From Thauera aromatica K172 (GTDB lineage Bacteria; Pseudomonadota; Gammaproteobacteria; Burkholderiales; Rhodocyclaceae), in NCBI RefSeq assembly GCF_003030465.1, contig NZ_CP028339.1:2232001-2296000 (forward strand): 64,000 bases of DNA, written 5' to 3'. Position 1 is the first letter of the stretch; the number at the start of each line of letters is the position of its first letter. The notes under the pieces are model-generated. The model was not told where the DNA came from, ran no database searches, and saw only the letters and a program-made list of their open reading frames with translations. Shown one piece after another: positions 57,579-64,000 of the stretch. Made by a program: the position numbers and the translations under genes.

Positions 57579-58750
57579 AAGCCCGCGACAACCTCCCTCT
57601 GCGCGACCAGATCGTCGCCTTCTTGAAGGCTCGCAACGAGGCCACGCTCAAGCAGATCACCGCGTCGACCACCGAGCGCGACTTCCCGTCGCGCGTAACG
57701 GGCGAACTGAACAAGATGCGGACCGACGCCCTGGTCGAGTGCGAAAAGAAGAAGGGCAAAAACGAGCTGTGGTACTGGCTCGCCGCGCCCGCCAATGCGG
57801 TGATGCAAGACGCCCAGCCGGCGGTGGCGAAAAACACCGGCAGCAGCGCATTGGACCCTCTGTCTCCCTCCGAGGGCGCTGCCGTCCAACCAAAGCCTGC
57901 GCCGGTCGCTGTCGCCTCTACTTCGACGGCGCCGGCTGCGGTTCTGCTCGGCGTGCTCGCCGACATCCGCGCCGCAATCGGCGACAGCGGGCAGATCATG
58001 CTCGGCGGGCTGGCCGAGCACATCCGCGCCATCCACGACCTCGGCGAGGCGCACAGGCGGGCATGCATTCTGTGGGAGCGGTCGATGATGGACGCCGTCG
58101 GCGAGGACGGCGTCGGCGATGTCGTTACGGCAATCGGCAAGCTGAAGGATGACCTGCGCGACGCGCACCTGGAGCTCGCCGTGATCCGCGAGTTGCTCGC
58201 CGAGCGCATCGGCGGCGAGATCGACCCGAGCGACATGAGCGAGAGCGAAATCGCCCGCGCCGCGGCGCAGGTGATCGACCGGCACGACGACGAGCTTGTC
58301 GAGCAGGCGAAGACGATCATTGACCTGCACGGCCAGCTCGACACCATTGCCGCAGCGCTCCCCGACGCGCGCTACATGGACCCGCCTGACGGCGGCAGCG
58401 TGACGCTTGCCGAGCAGGTCGCGCGCATGCGTGCCGACCTCGCGAACGCCGCCGCCCTGAACACGAAGCTCGAGCACCTCCTCGGCGTCGAGCGCACCGC
58501 GAACGAGGCCCTGCGCGAGCAGATCGACCACATCACGCACGGCGGCGAGCCGGAGATCGACGGGACCCTCATCGACGGCTACGCCGTGGTTGTGCCGAAG
58601 CGGCCGATGCGCCGTTTCACGGGGCACGACAGCGCCGTGGCCGCGGCGATGGCGGCCGCACGCAACGGCAGCGGGCGCGGCGACGTCTTCGCGCTGGTGC
58701 CGGTCGGCCGCGCCGTGCGCGGCGCTGAATGGAAGGGGGCGGGCAGATGA
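57575..58750 (+). CDS. Early protein with winged helix and coiled coil
   Basis: 391 residues from GTG 57575. N-terminal winged helix: PLRDQIVAFLKARNEATLKQ, ITASTTERDF; middle Ala-rich; coiled region LAEQVARMRADLANAAALNT; C-terminal block VVVPKRPMRRFTGHDSAVAA, FALVPVGRAVRGAEWK as often in phage proteins. Function unknown; DNA binding likely. Confidence 0.7.
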   Translation: MKARDNLPLRDQIVAFLKARNEATLKQITASTTERDFPSRVTGELNKMRTDALVECEKKKGKNELWYWLAAPANAVMQDAQPAVAKNTGSSALDPLSPSEGAAVQPKPAPVAVASTSTAPAAVLLGVLADIRAAIGDSGQIMLGGLAEHIRAIHDLGEAHRRACILWERSMMDAVGEDGVGDVVTAIGKLKDDLRDAHLELAVIRELLAERIGGEIDPSDMSESEIARAAAQVIDRHDDELVEQAKTIIDLHGQLDTIAAALPDARYMDPPDGGSVTLAEQVARMRADLANAAALNTKLEHLLGVERTANEALREQIDHITHGGEPEIDGTLIDGYAVVVPKRPMRRFTGHDSAVAAAMAAARNGSGRGDVFALVPVGRAVRGAEWKGAGR

Positions 58751-59046
58751 ACCGCGACCAGATCGAAACCGGCGGGCCGGCATTCCCGATGCAGGAACCC
58801 CAAGCGATCCACGCCTACGCCGTCGCAGCGGTCGAAGGGATTACGGACCCGGACGAGCGTGATCGCGCGTATCTCAAGGCGCGCGGCGAGGCGGTCGGCG
58901 GGATGAGTCTGCGCGACTACTTCGCAGCGAAGGCGATGCAGGGGTTTGCAGCAGACTCCGATACCGCATGGGGTGATGGTGTAAATGGGGTCGCCCGAAC
59001 TGCATATGAATGGGCGGACGCCATGCTGCGAGCACGGAGGGCGTGA
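58747..59046 (+). CDS. Small conserved early phage protein
   Basis: 99 residues: QIETGGPAFPMQEPQAIHAY, MSLRDYFAAKAMQGF, TAYEWADAMLRARR. The motif GMSLRDYFAAKAMxG is shared by many small phage proteins of unknown role. ATGA and TGATG couplings to its neighbours. Confidence 0.78.
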   Translation: MNRDQIETGGPAFPMQEPQAIHAYAVAAVEGITDPDERDRAYLKARGEAVGGMSLRDYFAAKAMQGFAADSDTAWGDGVNGVARTAYEWADAMLRARRA

Positions 59047-59696
59047 TGAAAGAACGCCCGGTTCTGTTCTCGGCACCAATGGTGCGCGCGATTCTCGAAG
59101 GACGGAAGACGCAGACGCGCCGGGCCGTGAAGATCACGAACCGCACGCCTGGCCTGGCCGCCTGCCTGCAGCCGGCTGACCCGGCATGGGTGAGGAAGAA
59201 GACCGCCGCCGAACTGTGCCCCTACGGCCAGCCCGGCGACCGGCTGTGGGTGCGCGAGGCGTGGGCAGAAGGTTGGACATATGGGGGTGCGAGGCGCTGC
59301 GTCTTCTACCGTGCGACATTGGATGGTCTGCAGGGCGATGCGGAGACGGGCATCAACCACGACCCGAAGCTCGGCGCATCTCCACCGAACATCATTCGGT
59401 GGCGTCCATCCATCCACATGCCCCGCTGGGCCTCGCGCATCCTCCTGGAAGTGACTACCGTTCGCGTCGAGCGGCTGCAGGATATCAGCGAGGCCGACGC
59501 AATCGCGGAGGGCATCCTCGAACAGCGCAGTCAGACTGACGCAGGATGGGTCGATTACTGGCCTAGCGAGGATGGCGAGCCGTTCGCGCGCGCCTCGGAG
59601 GCATACCGCGCCCTGTGGGAGTCGATCAACGGCCCCAGTTCGTGGACGGCAAACCCGTGGGTGTGGGTCATCACGTTCAGGAGGATCGAGCAATGA
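59046..59696 (+). CDS. ASCH/PUA-like domain protein
   Basis: 216 residues. VLFSAPMVRAILEGRKTQTR opens the ASCH-type fold; YGQPGDRLWVREAW and RWASRILLEVTTVRVERLQD, AYRALWESINGPSSWTANPW complete it. Found in many phages, probably binds RNA or modified nucleic acid. Often beside methyltransferases as here. Confidence 0.85.
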   Translation: MKERPVLFSAPMVRAILEGRKTQTRRAVKITNRTPGLAACLQPADPAWVRKKTAAELCPYGQPGDRLWVREAWAEGWTYGGARRCVFYRATLDGLQGDAETGINHDPKLGASPPNIIRWRPSIHMPRWASRILLEVTTVRVERLQDISEADAIAEGILEQRSQTDAGWVDYWPSEDGEPFARASEAYRALWESINGPSSWTANPWVWVITFRRIEQ

Positions 59697-60127
59697 ACCG
59701 CCGCCGCCTCCGCGCCCGCCCCACCATCGCCGACATGGCCAAGGCCTTCGGCTGCGTCGACGCCATGCTCGACAAGCTTTCGCAGGGCTGGATCCACGAG
59801 ATCCAGGGGCAGCCGGTGTTCAAGAACCCCGCCGACGAAACCTGGTACGACATCCCCGCCGCGCTCGCCGGCTGGATCGATCTGTGGCAGCGCATCGCGA
59901 CGAAGCGCTCGCTCGACATCGACCTGAAGCCGCTCGCCAAGCTCGCCGCGAAGCTGAACCACGGCGTGCCGCTGCAGCCCGCCGAGGTCGCCGCCTGCAT
60001 CGAGATCGTCACGGCCTGCAAGCGCGCCTACCGGCGGATGGACGTCTATGAGATCGGCAGCCTCGTGCGGACGCAGCTGATCGCGAACGAGGTCGAACTG
60101 CACGGGCTGACGGGGGTGGAGGCATGA
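59693..60127 (+). CDS. Hypothetical phage protein
   Basis: 144 residues with a helix-turn-helix-like start (TIADMAKAFGCVDAMLDKLS) and a helical end. Its stop overlaps the methyltransferase start. Function unknown. Confidence 0.7.
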   Translation: MNRRRLRARPTIADMAKAFGCVDAMLDKLSQGWIHEIQGQPVFKNPADETWYDIPAALAGWIDLWQRIATKRSLDIDLKPLAKLAAKLNHGVPLQPAEVAACIEIVTACKRAYRRMDVYEIGSLVRTQLIANEVELHGLTGVEA

Positions 60128-61686
60128 AGCGCGACGCCTTCACACTGCCCCTGCTCGCCGAGGAGCTGATCATCGACAACTTCGCCGGCGGCGGCGGGAC
60201 CTCGACCGGCCTCGAAGCCGCCTTCGGCCGCCCCGTCGATATTGCGATCAACCACGACCCGGAAGCGCTCGCGATGCATGCGGCGAACCACCCGCACACG
60301 CGGCACCTGTGCGAATCGGTGTGGGACGTCGATCCGCGCGAGATCAAGGGGCCGGTCGGCCTGGTGTGGCTGTCGCCGGACTGCAAGCACTTCAGCAAGG
60401 CGAAGGGCGGCAAGCCCGTCGAGAAGAAGATCCGCGGCCTCGCATGGGTCGCGCTGCGCTGGGCGGCGGTGAAGCGCCCGCGGGTGATCATGCTCGAGAA
60501 CGTCGAGGAGTTCATCACCTGGGGCCCGCTCATCGAGCATCCGGACGGCACGATGCGGCCCTGCCCGCGGCGCAAGGGCCGCGAGTTCGGCGCCTTCACG
60601 AACGCGCTTCGCCGGCAAGGCTACTCGGTCGATTGGCGCGAGCTGCGCGCCTGCGACTACGGCGCGCCGACGATCCGCAAGCGCTTCTTCCTGATCGCGC
60701 GCCGCGACGGGCTGCCGATCCGCTGGCCCGAGCCGACGCACGGCCACCCGGCGAGCCGCGAGGTCCTCGCCGGCCACCGCAAGCCGTGGCGCACGGCTGC
60801 CGAGTGCATCGACTGGACTCTACCCTGCCCGTCGATCTTTGAGCGCAAGCGCCCGCTTGCTGATGCCACGCTGCGCCGGATCGCGAAGGGGGTGATGCGG
60901 TACGTGGTGGAGGCTGTGGAGCCGTTCATCGTCGGACTCGCTCACGGCGAGTTCAGCGAGCGAGCCGGCAGCCGTACCCATGCACTGCACGACCCGATGC
61001 GCACGATCCACGCAGGCGGCGGAAATTTCGCACTGGTCGCCCCGGTGCTGACCGAGTGCGCGAACGCCTCCTCCCCGCGCAGCATGCCGATCGATGAACC
61101 TCTGCGGACGATCTGCGCCGAGACGAAGGGCGGGCATCACGCCCTCGTCGCCGCCTTCATGGCGAAACACTACGGCGGCGTGGTCGGCCACGAACTGCAC
61201 GGCGAGCCGCTTCATACCGTCACGAGTCAGGACCACAACGCACTCGTCGCCTCGCACCTGGTGAAGCTGCGGAACAACGGCGTTGGCAGCGATCACCGTG
61301 AGCCGCTTCACACCATCACCGGCGGCGGCGAGCACTTCGGCGAGGTCCGCGCCTTCCTCGTGAAGTATTACGGCACCGATCAGGACCCGCGCCTCGAGGA
61401 ACCGCTCCACACGGTGACCACGAAGGACCGCTACGGCCTGGTCACCGTCGCCGGCGAGCAGTACCAGATCGCCGACATCGGCATGCGGATGCTCGCCCCG
61501 CGCGAACTCTTCCGGGCGCAAGGCTTCCCCGAGCACTACATCATCGGCGACGACCCGGCGCAGGGCCTGTGCCTGACGAAGTCGGCGCAGGTACGCATGT
61601 GCGGGAACTCCGTCTGCCCGCCGGTCGCGCAGGCGCTGGTGACGGCGAATTTCGAGCACGAGAAGGCGTGGAGGGTTCAGGCATGA
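60124..61686 (+). CDS. DNA cytosine-5 methyltransferase
   Basis: 520 residues. Motif I FAGGGGTSTG at 20-29, catalytic motif IV SPDCKHFS with Cys87, motif VI ENVEEF at 125-130, and a variable region with repeated EPLHT segments near 345-430, then the C-terminal motif IX-X part. A phage-type C5 methyltransferase, probably for protection against host restriction. No restriction endonuclease partner is adjacent. Confidence 0.92.
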   Translation: MKRDAFTLPLLAEELIIDNFAGGGGTSTGLEAAFGRPVDIAINHDPEALAMHAANHPHTRHLCESVWDVDPREIKGPVGLVWLSPDCKHFSKAKGGKPVEKKIRGLAWVALRWAAVKRPRVIMLENVEEFITWGPLIEHPDGTMRPCPRRKGREFGAFTNALRRQGYSVDWRELRACDYGAPTIRKRFFLIARRDGLPIRWPEPTHGHPASREVLAGHRKPWRTAAECIDWTLPCPSIFERKRPLADATLRRIAKGVMRYVVEAVEPFIVGLAHGEFSERAGSRTHALHDPMRTIHAGGGNFALVAPVLTECANASSPRSMPIDEPLRTICAETKGGHHALVAAFMAKHYGGVVGHELHGEPLHTVTSQDHNALVASHLVKLRNNGVGSDHREPLHTITGGGEHFGEVRAFLVKYYGTDQDPRLEEPLHTVTTKDRYGLVTVAGEQYQIADIGMRMLAPRELFRAQGFPEHYIIGDDPAQGLCLTKSAQVRMCGNSVCPPVAQALVTANFEHEKAWRVQA

Positions 61687-62066
61687 CCAACATCGTCTAT
61701 CGCATCCAAGATGCCGATGGCCGCGGCCCTTGGAAACTCGGATTCTCGCGGCACTGGGTCGAGGATCGCGACGACCATGACCTGTTGATCCCGTGGTACC
61801 GGGAATTCGGCCGCGTCGATCAGCGCGCCATTGTCGGCATGCACATCGGCTGCGGCTGTCGCACCGAAGAGCAGCTTCGGCGGTGGTTCACGCCCACCGA
61901 GTACGCGCGCCTCGTGGAGTTCGGCTATCGCGCCGTGCAGATGGAAGTCGGCCGCATTCTGGCCGAATCGAACATCCAGTGCGTGTTCGAGCGGGTGAGG
62001 CCGCTACGATGGGATGTCGAGCCGTTCGCGCTGTACGAGATCGGCGTGAAGGGAGTGACGGCATGA
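61683..62066 (+). CDS. Hypothetical phage protein
   Basis: 127 residues: VYRIQDADGRGPWKLGFSRH, TEEQLRRWFTPTEYARLVEF, IQCVFERVRPLRWDVEPFAL. Typical of a family of small phage proteins next to methyltransferases; function unknown. Coupled by ATGA. Confidence 0.72.
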   Translation: MTNIVYRIQDADGRGPWKLGFSRHWVEDRDDHDLLIPWYREFGRVDQRAIVGMHIGCGCRTEEQLRRWFTPTEYARLVEFGYRAVQMEVGRILAESNIQCVFERVRPLRWDVEPFALYEIGVKGVTA

Positions 62067-63289
62067 CCCGCGACCTCTCCCTCTTCGAAGGCGGCGCCCG
62101 CCTGCAGATGACGGAATCGATCGAGCTGACGATCCAGTCGATGCGGGCCCACGGCCCGCGGCACGATCACTGGGTGTTCGCATGGTCCGGCGGCAAGGAC
62201 TCGACCGCGACGCTCACCCTGATCCTCTACCTCATTGCCGCCGGCAAGATCGCGGCGCCGAGGCGCATCACCGTGCTGTACGCCGACACCAGGCAGGAAC
62301 TGCCGCCGCTGGCCATTGCTGCGCAGGAGATCATGGACTGCCTCGCCGAGCGCGGCGTCGCGTACCGCATCGTCCGCGCGCCGCTCGACAAACGATTCCT
62401 GCCCTACATCCTCGGCCGCGGCGTTCCGCCTCCGAACAACAACACGCTTCGGTGGTGCACGCGCCAGATCAAGGTCGATCCGATGACGGCCGCGATCGCC
62501 GAGACCCTCGCTGACGGTACCGCACTGGTGATCACCGGCGTGCGCCAGGGCGAGAGCGCGATCCGCGACCGCCGCATCGAGATGAGCTGCAGCAAGGACG
62601 GCGCAGAGTGCGGCCAGGGCTGGTATCAGCAGGTCCTGCCGGAGTCGAAGGGCGTGCGCGGCCGCATCGCCACCCTCGCGCCGATCCTGCACTGGCGCGT
62701 CTGCCACGTCTGGGAATGGCTGCGGCACTGGGCCCCAACTGCGGAGTTCGGCGAGTGGCCGACCGAGGTCATCGCCGACGCCTACGGCGGCGACGAGGCC
62801 GAGGAGATCAACGCCCGCACCGGCTGCGTCGGCTGCCCGCTTGCGCAGGAGGAGAAGGCGCTCGAGGCGATCCTCGCCATGCCGCGCTGGCAGTGGCTGG
62901 CACCGCTGCGTCGCCTGAAGCCGATCTACCGGGAACTGCGCGAGCCGAGGAACCGGTTGCGCAAATCCGGCGCCGAGACGCGCAAGGACGGCTCGCTCGC
63001 TGCCAACCCGCAGCGCATGGGCCCGCTCACCTTCGAGGCGCGCGAATGGGCGCTCGCCGAGATCCTGAGCATCCAGGCCGAATGCAACGCCGCACGGCCT
63101 ACGCGCGTGCCGGCGCTGTCGCTGATCGACGGCGAGGAAGAAGCCCGCATCCGCGAGCTGATCGCCGCTGGCACCTGGCCAGACGGATGGAGCGGCGATG
63201 AGCCGCATGCGGACGAGTTCCTCGGCGTGACCGTGTATGCGAACGGTGCCGAGCAGCACGATCTATTCGGACTTGAGGAAACAGCATGA
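62063..63289 (+). CDS. PAPS-reductase-family (DndC-like) protein
   Basis: 408 residues. PP-loop VFAWSGGKDSTAT at 38-50; ITVLYADTRQELPPLAIAAQ; TLRWCTRQIKVDP; ARTGCVGCPLAQEEK. These are the features of the PAPS reductase/DndC superfamily, which activates or moves sulfur. Phage members are common but their substrate is mostly unknown; the other Dnd proteins are absent here. Located after a C5 methyltransferase. Confidence 0.85.
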   Translation: MTRDLSLFEGGARLQMTESIELTIQSMRAHGPRHDHWVFAWSGGKDSTATLTLILYLIAAGKIAAPRRITVLYADTRQELPPLAIAAQEIMDCLAERGVAYRIVRAPLDKRFLPYILGRGVPPPNNNTLRWCTRQIKVDPMTAAIAETLADGTALVITGVRQGESAIRDRRIEMSCSKDGAECGQGWYQQVLPESKGVRGRIATLAPILHWRVCHVWEWLRHWAPTAEFGEWPTEVIADAYGGDEAEEINARTGCVGCPLAQEEKALEAILAMPRWQWLAPLRRLKPIYRELREPRNRLRKSGAETRKDGSLAANPQRMGPLTFEAREWALAEILSIQAECNAARPTRVPALSLIDGEEEARIRELIAAGTWPDGWSGDEPHADEFLGVTVYANGAEQHDLFGLEETA

Positions 63290-63546
63290 CCACAAAACCC
63301 CTCACCGCAATCAAGCCGATCTACGTCGACCTCCCGACCGTTGCCGAGATCGTCGCGCTGTCGGTCACGACGGTGCAGGAACTCGTCAGGCAGGGGCAAT
63401 TCCCGGCCCCGCGCCAGACATCCGGCCGCCGCGTCGCCTGGCTGGTGCGCGAGGTCGAGGAATGGGCGGAGAGCCGGCCGACCTCGAGTCTGTTGCCGCC
63501 GCCGAATACGGGGGCGAAGAAGCCGCGGAAGCAGGTTGCGGCGTAA
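63286..63546 (+). CDS. AlpA-type excisionase/regulator
   Basis: 86 residues: LPTVAEIVALSVTTVQELVR and QFPAPRQTSGRRVAWLVREV, the compact winged helix of AlpA/MerR-like factors. Near the right end before the unseen integrase, where phage excisionases stand. Overlaps the preceding stop. Confidence 0.85.
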   Translation: MTTKPLTAIKPIYVDLPTVAEIVALSVTTVQELVRQGQFPAPRQTSGRRVAWLVREVEEWAESRPTSSLLPPPNTGAKKPRKQVAA

Positions 63547-63556
63547 CGACCGAAAT

Positions 63557-63592
63557 GAGCGGACCTGAGCCGCTTTTGGCGAAGGTCCGCTC
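63557..63592. terminator. Inverted repeat after the AlpA-like gene
   Basis: GAGCGGACCT and AGGTCCGCTC, perfect 10-bp arms around a 16-bp loop. No strong T run; may terminate or be a binding site. Confidence 0.5.
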
Positions 63593-63635
63593 GATGAACT
63601 AGTTCGACGGCACGAATACCGGAGAGGATGAAACG

Positions 63636-63902
63636 ATGAGCACTGAACTGGACCTCGACGATGTGGCATCGCAGAGCAACAAGGCGGTCGCGGAACTGGC
63701 TGCGCTGCGCACGGAACTCGCGATCCTGCGGGGTCAGATTGCGACTGCGCCTCGCGGCATTTCTGCGGAGGCGGATTTCGAGCGAATGACGTGGACATTT
63801 GAGATTGAGCAGGGATGCCGGGTCGGTGGCGGCACCTACGCGCTGGTGTGCCTGCCGTCGAACGACCAAGGCAAGCGGACCGAACGAAGCGCAGCGAAGT
63901 GA
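63636..63902 (+). CDS. Hypothetical phage protein
   Basis: 88 residues, MSTELDLDDVASQSNKAVAE, coiled N-terminal part ELAALRTELAILRGQ; unknown. GAGAGG before ATG. Confidence 0.6.
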   Translation: MSTELDLDDVASQSNKAVAELAALRTELAILRGQIATAPRGISAEADFERMTWTFEIEQGCRVGGGTYALVCLPSNDQGKRTERSAAK

Positions 63903-63957
63903 GTGTCCGCCTTGGGCACCGAGTTGCCCGACGGCCAATCAGAACGAGGACAGTCAA

Positions 63958-64000
63958 ATGGATAAACCACACCGGGCCGTGAGGCTCACCCTGAAGATGG
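63958..64000 (+). CDS. Start of a gene cut by window end
   Basis: ATG at 63958 with AACGAGGA upstream: MDKPHRAVRLTLKM, continuing off the window. Too short to identify. Confidence 0.5.
   Translation, partial: MDKPHRAVRLTLKM

Larger units (their letters stand above)
4345..64000. mobile_element. Prophage (podovirus-like, DGR-bearing), right end outside window
   Basis: Continuous phage gene content: terminase, portal, scaffold, major capsid, adaptors, fibres, lysis, internal virion protein, repressor region, recombination and replication genes. Late and replication genes run left, recombination genes run right, and the repressor region lies between. No integrase is present, so the prophage continues past 64,000. 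The left border is approximate. Confidence 0.93.

Noticed and set aside
62063-63289. Full Dnd phosphorothioation system
   Set aside because: Only a DndC-like protein is present; DndA is host-like at best, DndB, DndD and DndE are absent.

Overview
The window is a betaproteobacterial chromosome segment, about 4.3 kb of host DNA, followed by at least 59.6 kb of a prophage that runs off the right end. The host part (cysteine desulfurase, iscR, cysE, trmJ on the minus strand; suhB on the plus strand) and the high GC content fit Rhodocyclales such as Thauera, Azoarcus or Aromatoleum. That placement is an inference from gene order. Two IscR-like 25-bp sites are visible, one before iscR and one before cysE. 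A short gene remnant convergent with suhB probably marks the left phage attachment side (attL).

The prophage resembles a P22/BPP-1-like podovirus with lambda-like control. From left to right it holds: (1) an immI-type module at 4.4-7.4 kb with a divergent Arc/Mnt-type pair, a BRO antirepressor and an operator repeat, next to the ejection genes as in P22; (2) a late cluster on the minus strand at 7.4-40.6 kb with small and large terminase, portal, scaffold, major capsid protein, adaptors, fibres, the lysis genes (holin, SAR endolysin, Rz/Rz1) and a 2928-residue polyvalent internal virion protein; (3) inside the fibre region, a complete diversity-generating retroelement (DGR): tail-fibre target with variable repeat, avd, template repeat, reverse transcriptase; (4) leftward replication genes at 40.6-43.8 kb (RusA, DnaT/O-like protein, HNH) and an AntA/AntB antirepressor; (5) the lysogeny and accessory region at 45-50.8 kb with BrnT/BrnA, divergent cro/cI-like genes, a nucleotidyltransferase two-gene module coupled to the repressor, and small secreted or membrane proteins; (6) a rightward early operon at 51-63.5 kb with a RecB-like Fe-S nuclease, RecT, an RdgC-FtsK-gamma fusion, an SbcC-like ATPase, DnaQ-like exonuclease, ASCH protein, C5 cytosine methyltransferase, PAPS-reductase-like protein and an AlpA-type regulator. 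The integrase is not in the window.

Control can be read partly from the DNA. The leftward promoter (TTGACC-18-TAATAT, at 46.55 kb) and the rightward promoter (TTGACG-17-TAATAT, at 50.86 kb) carry the same TTAGGCGnnCCTAA operator over their -10 boxes, so one repressor should silence both arms, as in lambda but mirrored. The immI promoter has its own 14-bp direct-repeat operator.

The most striking system is the DGR. Template and variable repeats are 120 bp each and differ at 13 positions; all 13 are adenines in the template coding strand. Other notable items are the RdgC-FtsK-gamma fusion, the repressor-coupled nucleotidyltransferase pair, a 10-bp motif repeated five times between late genes, and an embedded reading frame with its own ribosome binding site inside the giant gene.
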